A DNA stretch of 64,000 nt from Hygrophila difformis (lineage: Eukaryota > Streptophyta > Magnoliopsida > Lamiales > Acanthaceae), in assembly GCA_030278955.1 (NCBI GenBank), contig JAOANR010000006.1, forward strand, positions 56,014,915 to 56,078,914, in the 5' to 3' direction. Under the pieces are notes generated by a model. The model did not search any database. It had not been told where the DNA came from and worked only from the letters and a program-made list of their open reading frames with translations. Positions 33,927-45,909 of the stretch are shown here, one piece after another. Position numbers and translations under genes: made by a program. Positions within the stretch are counted from its first letter, which is position 1. Every line of letters begins with the position of its first letter.

Positions 33927-34387
33927 TTTAATTTCATGTAAAGTCTTTGTTAGAAGTAGTAGACTTAAATATTTTATTAAATTATAGAACAACTTCCAAA
34001 TTCCTAAAAGATACTAACAAAAGTTTCAATTTGTAGAGCTTATGTTAGTTAAAAGCTTTAGCCTCTAGAAAGCTTGTGTGCATAACTAGACTTTTATTTT
34101 GGAATAGTTTTTTTAGAAGATAAAGCTCGTCAAAACTTTTGAAAGTGAACAAAAGAACAAACCCTTTAAAATCAAATTCATAAATCACTATAAGAATGAC
34201 CGAATTTTTCGGTTGTTAGACCCATAATTCAGTCCCTATTGAGATAATTAACTAGATTTGCTATTGGAACTTGTTAACTAAGAAAAGGTTGTGAACATAA
34301 GTGTCTCAAAAATTTAACATTTAAAATATTTTTATGCCCTCAGATTGGCTATTGGTTTTGATTAATTCAACCAAATTTTTCATTTTT

Positions 34388-34562
34388 AGATGAATACAGG
34401 ATATCATCAGTCCTCATTGAATACAGGACTAATCTCTCAAGAATTTGGTGAGTATTGAAGAGTTGTATCTCCCAAAGTAGAATTCTGCATACACAAAGAT
34501 TCGAACCCAAAGTTTTGCTTAAGCTGTCAGAATCTCATACCACTCAGACCAACTGTATTTAG
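34388..34562 (-). mobile_element. SINE-like tRNA-derived repeat (family 2)
   Basis: On the minus strand: GTTGGTCTGAGTGGTATGAG (box A) and GGGTTCGAATC (box B) about 35 bp apart, then a unique body. It shares its start with 8530-8668 and its body with about 365-460. Confidence 0.65.
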
Positions 34563-35330
34563 TTGATTAATTCAACCAAATTGAATAGAAGTATAAAATA
34601 AAATCTAAATATTAAAAGAATTAAATGGTATATGAAGTTATTGATTTTAAGACAGTAGAAAAACGAATAGGAACAAAAAAAGTGGAAAGTGATGCATGTG
34701 TTGTTAAGAGCGGCAAAACAAATTGGCAAGTGGCAAGAACATCCCCATGTTCAAACTCTAAAACAAGATAGGTTCAACTTTGTAACCCTAATTGAGTCCA
34801 CATATTAAGCCTAATTGGCAAGAACATCCATGTTCTCATATTGATTAATGACATCAATTTTCAATTTCAATGACATGCATGTAATCACTTATCACATCAA
34901 ATTGACTCCACAACATTCCTCTCTTTGTCCCATTCCCATAATAACATCTTTATTTTTATTTTGTTTTTGTTTTTTTGGTGTATCAAAAAAAAAATTATCC
35001 ATTTTCTGAACTTTTTATTTTAAACATGCTTAAATTATATTTTCCCTTATATTCATTTCTAGTGTCCACATACAAATTTTATATATTCTTTAAATTTTAG
35101 TGAAATAGCTTACCTAAAATAACATGTGTCCAGTGAAATGAGACTATTTTTATAGGATGGATGGAGGATAAAGCAACTACAAATGTTATCAAAGTAAAAC
35201 CGTGATATCATATTTTTACAAGCATAAAATCAAATAAAATTCTAGTTTTAGTTTAGGAGTATTCAAATTTATTTTTTTTATAGTCAAAAAAACACTTTGG
35301 ACAAACTACATAATTTAAATGAAAAGAAAT
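34563..35330. other. Intergenic AT-rich DNA
   Basis: No gene. 35080-35170 may be a worn MITE end (GGATGGATGGAGGATA). Confidence 0.5.
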
Positions 35331-35332
35331 AA

Positions 35333-35568
35333 GTACTCCATCCATTAAAAAAAATTAATATACTTTGCTCCGTAATTTAAAATATTAATATTTGCATAGT
35401 AAACACTATTTATCGAGTAACTTTGATTCGACTTTTTAAGTGAGATGTTATATTCGTCTAATCACATAGTTTTAGAATTTTAGTTTTTTATAATTTATAA
35501 TTTTATACAATTTGAGATATTAATAGTAAAAATTTTGCATTAGATTGCGTGAAAGTTAGGAATCTTAG
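35333..35568. mobile_element. Stowaway-like MITE (family A), right end replaced
   Basis: It starts CTCCATCCATTAAAA after TA and shares TTCGTCTAATCACATAGTTTTAG and TTTGAGATATTAATAG with family A. Its right terminus is lost where the next MITE begins. Confidence 0.6.
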
Positions 35569-35570
35569 TA

Positions 35571-35843
35571 CTCCCTCCGTCCCATATTTATCTTCTTCGA
35601 CACTGTAGATACGGAGTTTAAGAAAGTTGTATTTTATTATTTTCATGTGTACTTTTTGAGGGGTAAATTTGTCTCTTTTTGTCTTGTAGTGCAATTGTTA
35701 GTAAAATTAAGGATTGATTTTTCTGTAAATATATGGACATGTAGGGACATTTTAGTAAAAAAAAATTCTCTTTTTGGGGTAGAAAGATAAATGTGGGACG
35801 TACAAAAACGGAAAGTAAGAAGATAAATATGGGACGGAGGGAG
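35571..35843. mobile_element. Stowaway-like MITE (family B)
   Basis: TA|CTCCCTCCGTCCCATATTTATCTTCTT ... AAGAAGATAAATATGGGACGGAGGGAG|TA; the terminal inverted repeat is at least 27 bp and nearly perfect. Confidence 0.92.
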
Positions 35844-35910
35844 TAATATTTTTTGGAAATGAATGGAGTACTGTTTTTGTCCTACATAAAAATTAATACC
35901 ATGAAATCTA

Positions 35911-36171
35911 CTTCCTCCGTTCCCAAATGTTTAAGACATTTGGTTTTGGGGTACTATTCAGCAATGCACTTTGATTTAAAGTTTTATCATAGTTATACAA
36001 GTTAAAATATAGTCAAGAGGGATCTTGTTAGATTCGTCTCGTCGTGTAGTTTTTAAATATTGAACTTTTAGAATTTTTACATATACCAAACTTGAGTTAT
36101 TATTGATTCAAAATGTGTATTGGACTGCGTGCGCAGTGGGGTATGTAAAAAAGATTTGGGAACGGATGAAG
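35911..36171. mobile_element. Stowaway-like MITE (family A)
   Basis: TA|CTTCCTCCGTTCCCAAAT ... ATTTGGGAACGGATGAAG|TA. The interior matches 19495-19835 (GGGATCTTGTTAGATTCGTCT). Confidence 0.85.
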
Positions 36172-36491
36172 TATATGTTTTATTTAGTCATTAAACTACA
36201 CATACACATACATGTTATATTATACAATCATCACATTTATCATTTTGATATTTTTTTTGGTGAACTTAATTTTGATATTAATAATTAATATATATTGGGG
36301 ATAAATAAAATAATAAAATATAGTAATAATCTATCTAGGGAATAATAAATGTATAACTATTCAATTCAGATACACTAATTAAAGGAAACAAGCTCTTGCT
36401 CTTGTATCAAAATTTTAATTTAGTTAGCCAACACACAAATCCATGAAACCCAAAGTGTTGGCATTGTTTCCTTCTTTTCTCATTGTTCGGG

Positions 36492-37530
36492 GGAAAAATA
36501 GCCAAATAGGTCCCTTTTGTTTCTTTTTTAACTGGATTCATCCTTTTCAAATTTTTGACCCAAAATAGTCCTTTACGATCACTAATCCGGGCCAAATCAG
36601 TCCACCAAGCCCTAATGTTTTGTAATTAGAAGACGTGGCCTTTGGTTTAAGTGGGTAAGTGTTTGGACTGGACAGGTGGCCCGTCAATTGCCACATAGGA
36701 TACTCATTTAAAAGGCTGCTGCTTAGTTATTTACTCATCTTCATTCGATATTTCTCCACCAATATTGTCGTCGAGCCCTAGGTCAGTGAAATCCACCACG
36801 GCAACAGCGGAGAAGATGGGGATGGATTCCCGTGAAGATTCCACAAATACTGGAGCAAGAATGGGGAACTCAAACACACGGGAGTCACTTGACCTACGAT
36901 TCCCGAGAACGCCATTATGCAGATGTGAAGAAAGTTGTGTGGTGGAGTCTTTGAGGAATGGGAACGAAGGTAAGTTATTCTATTGAATTGAATTGGTCTG
37001 TGTCATTGAATTGGTTTGTTATAATGCCATATAAATCCGTGTCTGTGTGTTATAATGCCATATGAATTGAATTGGTCTGTGTCATTGAATCCGTGTCTAT
37101 GAGGATAGATCCCTGTCATTGAATTGGTCTGCTATAATGCCATACGAGTTACATTCATCCTGATAAATTTGGCAGAATTGGTATTTGTTAGTTGGACCTC
37201 ATGTGATTAAATTTGTGTTTTTCAGGTGGTCATAAATGATGATATCATTTTGGACATGAATGAGGTTCCCAATCAGCCACCAGTTGCACATGTAGGGGTC
37301 TAGCGACTGATAAATTTCATATGTTTTTTACTAATGTGTACAAACACATACTTATGATATCCCATGCTTCAATATGATCTATGGCCACTGGATTCTTTTT
37401 AAGTGTGTTGTTTTTATTTTATTAATTTAATCTCAACTATATCCAAGCATTGCAAGTTCTTTCTTATCTTTTTATGATGTTGTTTTGTTTAATCTCAAGG
37501 AGGCTACTTTTCTAATTTTAATGCCTCTGC
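36492..37530 (+). repeat. Left terminal inverted repeat of the Mutator-like element
   Basis: Inverse of 38985-39920. It includes exon-like 36816-36969 (ATG to GTAAGT donor), and a second exon-like block near 37226-37290 preceded by TTTTTCAG. Confidence 0.85.
36816..36969 (+). pseudogene. GRF-zinc-finger gene, first-exon copy in left repeat arm
   Basis: ATG 36816 to a GTAAGT donor at 36970. It encodes MGMDSREDSTNTG and then FPRTPLCRCEESCVVESLRN. The P-L-C-x-C start followed by S...N is the N-terminal half of a GRF-type zinc finger (normally P.C.CG). The Gly after the second Cys is Glu here, while the inverted copy at the other end retains CRCGES. The second half of the finger is not found downstream. 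Confidence 0.5.
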
Positions 37531-38700
37531 TAATCTTTATCTGTTGACATGCTCATAACATGATGCCATATGATTGTTCTTTATTGCAAGGCGAATAATG
37601 ATGGATGTTGGTTTTTCTTGCAGGTGGTATCACATGATGAAATTGAGTTGGACATCAATGTTGATTCACAGCCACCGATTATAAACGTATGACTCGCATG
37701 TCTATGAAAAACCATCCAAATTTCTTTACATGTCATAGTTGTCCCTTATTATATAAATTTCTTCAATGTGTAGCAGGCAAGTGCGGATGCAGAAGATAGG
37801 GACCAGGCAGGCAGGCACCCATTCATGAGCAGCAGCATGAGGCTTTATTTGGTGTTGGCCCAACCTTGCTTGAAGACATGATTGTAAGCAATCCATTCAT
37901 GAGCAGCCTGGAACCGATCCCATCTTCCAACGTGGATGCAACTAACTCTTTAAATCTGCCACCAACAATCAGCAAAGGTGGAAGCACTTCATCACTAACA
38001 AGAATTTGATTTCACATGAGAAGGACAAGGGAAAGGGCGTGTAGGCAGGATGTCGACTTGAACTTGATTCCACTATAAACTAATTATCTTTTGTATATTG
38101 CCCTATCTTGGATGCCTAGAACGACAATTTGGAACCAATGTGGTCTATTTGGCTAGATGTGAATTATATTATTTCACAATTGCATTCCATAGGTTTATGG
38201 CCATTTTTCCCCTCTTTTTGAGTACATAAACCTATGCAAAACTTTTGTAAAAGCCAACTCTAACTTATGCCACTTGCACATTTCCATTATGTAATAGGCT
38301 AATAGCTGCCAAGTTCATTTTGTAAATGCAGTGACTATTTGGTATGAATGTCAATCTATGCATTTCTGTTACAGTTATGATTCTATCTTCTTAAAGTAAT
38401 TGCTCACCATTCTTATTTGCAAACTTTATTTTCATATCTCAGTTATGCCAAAAGGCTGCTGCACGAACTCACATTTGGATTTAATTCATTCTCAAAGAAC
38501 TAATGCCAAAATGCTTCAAGAAAGGGTGTTGGAATGCTGCTCATTTGCAAGAAATAAGGAAACTTATAATACAAAACAAACCAAGCTTTTCCATTGCACA
38601 TCAAAAGCCAAAATCAATGGAGCTTACATTGTTAGCCATACAATTCACCTTGACATTCACGCATCACTTCATATTCTAGGTACAAAATCTAACATTTCAC
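37531..38700. other. Interior of the Mutator-like element
   Basis: Two exon-like blocks on the plus strand, 37624-37687 (VVSHDEIELDINVDSQPPII, then a GTATGA donor), resembling the block at 37226-37290, and about 37775-37990 with the word CATTCATGAGCAGC twice. No transposase and no complete ORF. Confidence 0.5.
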
Positions 38701-38731
38701 TGATACAACCCAACCTTCTACATTTTTTTTT

Positions 38732-39600
38732 TTACTTCAAAATGACAAAAACTAACAGTACAATCACAACCAACCACCAGGCCATTTTCCAGTCTATGCC
38801 ACCGCTACCATTTCTTCTGCCCACCATGATTTGGTCCACATAACCATACTCTATCTCCGCCATCGCTCCCACACCTCGACGAGCACCAAACCCCAAACCA
38901 TCATCACTTGGATGCCTTAGGAAATCTATACTAGGTTCCCATTGAGCCTTTATCGGAGCCACCTACCGTACAAAAAAAGACACCCATTTTGCAAAGAGGC
39001 ATTAAAATTAGAAAAGTAGCCACTTTCAGATTAAACAAAACAACATCATATAAAGATAAGAAAGAACTTGCAATGTTTGGATAAAGTTGAGTATTAATTT
39101 TTTTTAAAGAAAAAACAACACACCTAAAAAAAAATCCAGTGGCCATAGATCATATTGAAGCATGGGATATCATAAGTATGTGTTTGTACACTTAGTAAAA
39201 AAATATGAAATTTATCCGTCGCTAGACCCCTACATGTGCAACTAGTGGCTGATTGGAAACCTCATTCGCGTCCAAAATGATATCCTCATTTGTGACCACC
39301 TGAAAAACACACAAGTTTAATCACATGAGGTCCAACTAAAAATACCAATTCTGCCAAATTTATCAGGATGAATGTAACTCATATAGCATTATAGCAGACC
39401 AATTCAATGACACATACCAATTCAATTCAATAGAATAACTTACCTTCGTTCCCATTCCTCAAAGACTCCACCACATAACTTTCTCCACATCTGCATAATG
39501 GCGTTCGCGGGAATCGTAGGTCAAGTGACTACCGTGTGTTTGAGTCCCCATTCTTGTCCGGTATTTGTGGAATCTTCATCGGAATGCATCCCCGTCTTCT
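38732..39600 (-). pseudogene. GRF-type zinc finger/transmembrane protein gene, partial
   Basis: On the minus strand the right repeat arm holds FPRTPLCRCGESYVVESLRN ending at a donor at 39444 (its ATG is ACG). Downstream, inside the element (38940-38732), a frame ends with MAEIEYGYVDQIM and a hydrophobic helix, WWLVVIVLLVFVIL, then a stop. Plant GRF-zinc-finger proteins typically have an N-terminal P.C.CG finger and a C-terminal membrane helix, so the two pieces may be the ends of one gene. The second half of the finger and the coiled coil between them were not found. Assignment is moderate to low. Confidence 0.45.
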
Positions 39601-39920
39601 CCGCTGTTGCCGTGGTGGATTTCACTAACCTAGGGCTCGACGGCAATATTGGGGGAGAAATATCGAATGAAAATGAGTAAATAACCAAGCAGCAGCCTTT
39701 TAAATGACTCTTCTATGTGGCAATTGACGTGTCACCGTGTCCAGTCCAAACACTTACCTACTTAAACCAAATGCCACGTCTTCTAATTACACAACATTAG
39801 GGCTTGGTGGACTGATTTGGCCTAGATTAGTGATTGTAATGGACTATTTTGGGCCAAAAATTTGGAAAGGATGGATCCGGTAAAAAGTGAAACAAAAGGG
39901 ACGTATTTGGCTATTTTTCC
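38985..39920 (-). repeat. Right terminal inverted repeat of the Mutator-like element
   Basis: Inverse of the left arm. It lacks about 100 bp that are duplicated in the left arm around 37020-37140. Confidence 0.85.
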
Positions 39921-39930
39921 ATTGTTCGGG

Positions 39931-40666
39931 CTATGCTCTTTGAGAAATGGATTTTTTTTTTATTTTTTGGTATTATTGCTGCAAAAATAAATGGGAAAAC
40001 AGAAATAAAATGGATGTGTGTGAATGATGATGAGACATGACATCCGACTGAGACTAAATTAGACTCAAACTTGTTTCACACTGTCGTGTCCTCAAACTAT
40101 TAGAAATTAGAAAAGGACAGTTTTTGCCCGTCTCTTCTCCAACACTTATCCATATATCACTATACTAGTCTACTGTGCTGGCTGCTCCATAATTTTTGTC
40201 TCCTGTTTCTTTTTTTCAAATAAAAATAAAATAAAATAAAAATATTTCTTTCTTCCATTTCTTCTGATTCTGATCTGATTTTCCGAAAGCATTAATTGAG
40301 GTTGACAGGATTGAAAATTATAAAAAAAAGTTGACATTTTAAAATTATAAAATTAGACTTAATACTAAGATCTCACTTGATTATATGTTTTTTTTTTTTA
40401 AAATAACTATACAAAAATTTGAAGCAATGCTAAAACAAGGTGCTATGAGTGGAGGCCGAACGGAAGCATGGACTTAGAAGAAGGCTTTCATCTGATATAG
40501 TATATCCTTTTGCATTCTGTTTAAGAATGCATTTTCTCATGCTAATCTGTTGGTGTCGAAACGGGAAGGAATGTAAAACTTTTTATGTTGTACCCTGTTG
40601 ATCTCATGCAATAAAATGACTTCTCCACAAAAATAAATAAATAAATAGTGAAGATTAAATTTACTA
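39931..40666. other. Intergenic AT-rich DNA
   Basis: No gene. The word TTTGAGAAATGGA follows the Mutator-like element. Low-complexity AAATAAA tracts occur near 40217-40245 and 40630-40650. Confidence 0.6.
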
Positions 40667-40671
40667 CTACT

Positions 40672-41021
40672 TGTTGTGATATTTATAATTATATGTGTAA
40701 TATATGTGGATAGTACTGGAGAAGTAAAATGGATTTATGAAAGGATTGGAGAGATAATAATAATACTTGATGATCACTAAGAGAACATGAAAATAGAGAT
40801 CACAACCGAGAGAGAGGGAGTTGATATTGAGATGATAGTCTAATGTACATAATACATTGAGAGGGACAATATATTTATAGTACAAACTAATGCACAAAAC
40901 CGCCAGTGATGGGGATAGAATTTAAGTACACTAGTTTAATTTGACTAGTCCAATATTTACTTAGTCCCCAAGATATACAAAAGGTGCATGTACTTGATTA
41001 TGCATGCATCTACACGTAACA
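40672..41021 (-). repeat. Copia 3' LTR
   Basis: 350 bp, TG...CA ends, no insertion. Confidence 0.93.
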
Positions 41022-41159
41022 CTCCCTCTTGGATATCTTCCATACAAAGAATATGCCTCGTTAAAACCTTACTTGGAAAAAAACCCTATGGGAAAAAATT
41101 CAAGTTAGGAAAAAGAGTACATGATTCTTATATGTTTACTTCTCCCTCTGATCGAAACA

Positions 41160-43347
41160 TCAGTTGAGATTCTTTAGTTGGCGCATCCCGATACTTTTCA
41201 CCAACTTCTCGAATGTTGTTGTTGGTAGTTCTTTGGTAAACAAATCTGCAAGATTATCAGCTAATCGGATTTGTTGCACATCTATTTCACCCTTTTTCTG
41301 CAAATCATGAGTAAAAAATAATTTTGGTGAAATATGTTTTGTTCTATCTCCTTTTATATAACCTCCCTTCAATTGCGCTATACAAGCCGCATTATCCCCA
41401 TATAAGATAATTGGAGGGTTTTTATTTTCGGACGATAAACCACAATTCGTTTCTATATAGTTAGTCATGGATCTAATCTAAACACACTCTCGACTAGCTT
41501 CATGCATTGCTATGATTTCAGCATGATTTGATGAGGTGCCTGTCAATGTTTGTTTCGTGGATCTCCACGATATTGCAGTACCACCACATGTAATTAAATA
41601 GCCAGTCTGTGACTTAGCTTTATGAGGGTCTGATAAGTACCCAGCATCGGCATAGCCGATTAATTCATGTCGAGAATCGTATGAATAAAATAGACCCATG
41701 TCAATCGTCCCTTGAAGATAGCGGAATAAATGTTTTATTCCTTTCCAATGTCGTTCATTAGGATATGAACTAAATCTCGCTAATAAATTTACTGCAAATG
41801 GTATATCTGGTCTAGTGCAGTTTGCGAGATACATTAGTGCTCCAATGGCACTTAAGTATGGAACCTGTGGCCCAAGTATTTCTTCATTCTCCTCTTTTGG
41901 TCTAAATGGATCTCTTTTAGGATCAAGTGACCTTACAACCATTGGATTACTTAATGGATGTGCTTTGTCCATATAAAATCGTTTTAAGACCTTTTGGGTA
42001 TAGGCCTTTTGATGGACAAAAATTCCATTATCCAAATATTCAATTTGTAAACCAAGACACTTTCTTGTTTTCCCGAAATCTTTGATTTTGAATTCTCTTT
42101 TGAGATATTCAACAGCAATTTGAATCTCTTCAGGGGATCCAACTAGATTGAATTAAGCATTCACTTAATCGGTTATACCACATTCTCCCAGATTGTTTAA
42201 GCCCATATAGGGATCTTTGTAATTTGATGGAATACATCTGTTTTGGGTTTACTATATATGTCTATGGCATTTTGAACCCCTCTGGAACTTTCATATAGAT
42301 ATCGGTATCTAATGTTCCATATAAATAAGCAGTAACAACGTCTGTGAGTCGTATTTCAAGTTTTTCATATACTGCTAAACATATCAGGTATCTGAATGTA
42401 ATTCCATCCATTACTGGGGAATAAGTTTCATCATAGTCAAAACCCGGTCTCTGTGAGAAGCCTTGGGCGACTAATCTCGCTTTGTATCTTACAACTTCAT
42501 TTTCATTATTTCTTTTTCGTACAAAAGCCCATCTATATCCAACTGGCTTTATATTTTCAGGTGTTTTGACAATTGGTCCAAACACATTTCTTTTAGCCAG
42601 GGAATCCAATTCTGATTGGATTGCATCTTTCCATTTGAGCCAATCATGCCTTTTCCGACATTCGTCAACCGAATTTGGTTCAAAATCCTCATCATCATTC
42701 ATAATTTCAGGTGCTACATTATATGAAAATGCAATATCAATAGATGTTTCTTCTCGATTCCAAACATTTCTATTTGTGACAAAATTTATAGATATTTCAT
42801 CATTTTGATGATTTTGCTCTTCAAGAGTCAAGTCCCCGCAGGGCTCAGTTTTGTCACTTTTGATACTATGTATTACATCAACATCATTATTCAATCCTCT
42901 TTTCTTTTGAGGATTTTTATCTTTGGAACCGAGAGGTCTACCACGCTTTAGGCGTGCATCAGACTCATCTTTAGCACTGATAATGTGTTCCTTTGGAACA
43001 TCAATTTTGACTGGAACATTTGTTGCCGGTATATGAGATTTGGTAACCCTTTTAGAGTCACATAATGCATCCGGCAGTTCGTTTGCAATTTGTTGCAACT
43101 GTAGAATTCTTTGTACTTCGATTTCACAGTCTTTTGAACGAGGATCAAGGAAATCCAACGGGATTTTCCAATTTATATTCTTTTTCGGTTGATCCTTTTC
43201 TCCCTCTAATGTCGGGAAATGTGATTCATCAAAATGACAATCAGCATATCTTGCTGTAAATGAATCCCCTGTTAATGGTTCAAGATAACGTATTATCGAT
43301 GGTGATTCATATCCGACATATATTCCCAATCTTCGTTGGGGTCCCAT
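41160..43347 (-). pseudogene. Copia reverse transcriptase/RNase H, broken
   Basis: 43347-42262 includes the end of the integrase-linker (MGPQRRLGIYVGYESPSI), a long acidic linker, and the RT start (DWLKWKDAIQSELDSL, GYRWAFVRKRNNEN, RLVAQGFSQRPGFDYDETYS). At 42262 the frame is lost. About 42130-42260 retains the LYGLKQSGRMWYNRLS region in another frame, then jumps to SPEEIQIAVEYLKREF, so the segment with the catalytic YVDD is absent. 42035-41478 has ALMYLANCTRPDIPFAVNLL and DAGYLSDPHKAKSQTGY. A TAG at about 41480 (Trp codon changed) separates it from the RNase H end 41468-41160 (LYGDNAACIAQLKGGYIKGD, LPTTTFEKLVKSIGM). Confidence 0.9.
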
Positions 43348-43356
43348 TTTGGTGCG

Positions 43357-44542
43357 TTAGGGTGGTGCTATTGGGACATATACCGCGCAACCAAATATTC
43401 TCAAATGGGATACATTGGGTTCATGCCCAAATGTTAATTGTAATGGGGAGTATTTATGATAACTTGTCGGTCTTAATCGCACCAACATTGCTGCATGCAT
43501 TATAGCATGTCCCCAAGCTGAAACTGGTAACCCGGATTTGATTAATAATGGTCTAGCGATCAACTGCAATCGTTTAATAAATGATTCAACTAGTCCATTT
43601 TGTGTATGCACATGGGCTACAGGATGTTCGATGGCTATGCCTATCGACATACAATATTCATCAAATGTCCGGGATGAATATTCACCAGCATTATCCAAAC
43701 GGATACTTTTAATTGTATAATCAGGGAACTGTGCTTGTAATCTTATGATTTGAGCTAGCAATATCGCAAACACATGGTTGTGTGAAGACAATAATGTCAC
43801 GTGAGACCATCTGGTTGAAGCATCAAGCAACACCATAAAGTATCTGAATGGCCCACAAGGTGGATCTATGGGTCCACATATATCACCCTGAATTCTTTCA
43901 AGAAAACTAGGGGACTCAGTTCCCACCTTTTCTGGTGAATGTTTTACAATCAGTTCCCTTGGTAGCAAGCAACACATATATAATCATTGTGATGCTGCAT
44001 TTTTTGTCCCTTTAATGAATGGCCATGGGAATTTGTAAGGATCCGCCTCATCATTGTACATCCAGGATGACCTAGGCGATCATGCCAAATCATATATTCA
44101 TTGGGAACAATAGACCTATGGTCTGCCAGGTGATAATTTTCAACAGTGTTTATCCTTGTATAATATATTCCAGAGATAAACATGGCAATTTTTCCAACAC
44201 TTGTTTTATACCAGAAACGGTATTTATAATCAGCAGGTATTCATTACCTTTTGCTGTCAAAGTCTCGATATGATATCCATTTTCTCGAATATCTTTAAAA
44301 CTCAACAAATTTCTTCAAGGCTTGGGGGATAAGAGTGCATCTTTCACAATCAATTTTGTCCCCTTGGGCAGCTGAAGGTTGGCTATGCCAGAGCCCTCTA
44401 TTATATTTGCACTTCCACTTATAGTGTTGATATTTCTATCTCCCATTTTCAAGTATGAAAAATATTGCTGATCATTCAATATCGTGTGCGTAGAAGCACT
44501 GTCTATCAGACATATTTCATTATCACCAATTTGTAATCCCAT
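43357..44542 (-). pseudogene. Copia protease and integrase, broken
   Basis: 44542-44315: protease with CLIDSASTHTIL (D-S-A active-site context). After a stop, 44183-43950 carries the pre-integrase HDRLGHPGCTMMRRI zinc-binding area, and 43977-43357 the integrase core (ERIQGDICGPI, DNAGEYSSRTFDEY, HTQNGLVESFIKRL), with catalytic D, D and E visible. A TAA at the end (43357), where the same frame then continues as RTKMGPQ, looks like a CAA-to-TAA change. Confidence 0.88.
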
Positions 44543-44684
44543 TCTAGCATTTTTTGAAAAAGAAAATAATATATATCAGTAACAAAACGATAATTTATAC
44601 AATACTTAGCAAAATTCAAAAGGTACAATAATATACAATACAACGATATAACAAAATTCAAAAGGTACGATAAAACTAAAACTG

Positions 44685-45764
44685 CTATGTAGTGTCATTG
44701 AAGAAGTCTGCAACATCAAATTCTGGCTCTATGAGCAGATCATCGTTAGTGGCCTCAGTTATATTCACAATAGCATCACTCGTAGTGGCAATGTCCTCAA
44801 GATTTTGTTTAGCAAAGTTTGTTTCAACCTGCTTGTTCTTTCCTTTCAACGAGTCCTGGTACAACTTTACCCAATGACCTGTTGTGCGGCATATTTGGGA
44901 CCAGTGACCCTCCATATCACCACGCTGGCATTTTTCTTCAACTTTTGCTTTGCCTTTATCATTATAATCTTTTGAGGCACTGCTTTGATTGCTATTTTAT
45001 GGCTTTCTTTCAGAATTCTGGTTACGTGGATATGGTTCTGGTCTTATATAGACATTACTTCTTTCACGCCCATTTCCACGACCACGACCACGACTATGTC
45101 GTCGGCCACGCCCACGAGGCCCCACACGGCCACGTCCACGACCACGATGCGATGATTCTGTGAAATTCATCTCAGGATATGCAGCACTTCTTGTCGGTCT
45201 GGACTCATGATTTTTCATCAATAAGTCATTATTTTTCTCAGCAAGCAGTAAACAAGTAATCAGTTCAGAGTATTCTGTGAATCCCTTTTCTCTGTACTGT
45301 TGCTGTAACAGTAAATTTGTGGCATGGAAAGTAGAGAATGTCTTCTCTAACATATCATTTTCTGTTATTTTTTCGCCACATAATCTCAACTGTGCTGTAA
45401 TTTTGAACATGGCTGAATTAAAATCATTTATGGACTTATAGTCCTGCAGCCTTAACTGGTGCCATTCATGTCGGGCACTCGGGAGATTGATCAACATTAA
45501 ATGATCATATCTTTTCTTTAAATTCTCCCATAGATCCTGTGGATCTTTTACCGTCAAATACTCTAATTTCAAACCTTCATCAAGATGATGTCGGAGAAAA
45601 ATCATAGCTTTGGCACGGTCTTGGCATATGGCCGTATTTTCTTTCATTATGGTCCTTTCAAGACCCATAGACTCCAGATGGATTTCAACATCCATTCTCT
45701 AGGATAAATAATTATTCCCGGACCTCTCCAGTGGCATGAATTCCTGTTTTGTCAGATTAGTCAT
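44685..45764 (-). pseudogene. Copia gag (capsid/nucleocapsid), with in-frame stops
   Basis: ATG 45764 (MTNLTKQEFMPLERSG). A TAG 20 codons later splits it; the same frame resumes as RMDVEIHLESMGLERT and covers the UBN2-type gag domain (DLWENLKKRYDH, LRLQDYKSINDFNSAMFKI), then an RG-rich basic tract (SHRGRGRGRVGPRG). After another stop at 44997, KCQRGDMEGHWSQIC is a degenerate CCHC knuckle lacking its second Cys. It ends at 44685. Confidence 0.85.
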
Positions 45765-45909
45765 ATTTGTATTGAAAATAGTAGCAGTATACTCGACAGG
45801 ATTTTCGGAAAGCCTCGAACAGAACTTCGGTAGGACTGGCAAAATTCCAACAGCACTCGGACAGAACTTCGGTAGGGATGGCAAACTCCAAGTGATCGTG
45901 CTGATAACG

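Larger units (their letters stand above)
36492..39920. mobile_element. Mutator-like element with ~1-kb terminal inverted repeats carrying GRF-gene pieces
   Basis: It starts GGAAAAATAGCCAAATA and ends with the inverse; the flanks share ATTGTTCGGG (36482-36491 and 39921-39930), in the 9-11 bp range of Mutator insertions. The left arm (36492 to about 37530) and right arm (about 38985 to 39920) are inverted copies with about 90 percent identity by eye, but the left has an extra internal duplication (the ATAATGCCATA stretch at 37020-37140). No MURA transposase is recognised. The arms and interior hold exon-like segments with splice signals from a GRF-zinc-finger gene and from a gene with an acidic repeated exon. 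It is therefore a gene-fragment-carrying (Pack-MULE-type) or decayed element. Confidence 0.85.

Noticed and set aside
42482..43259. Plus-strand open frames
   Set aside because: They are shadows of the minus-strand Copia RT/linker.
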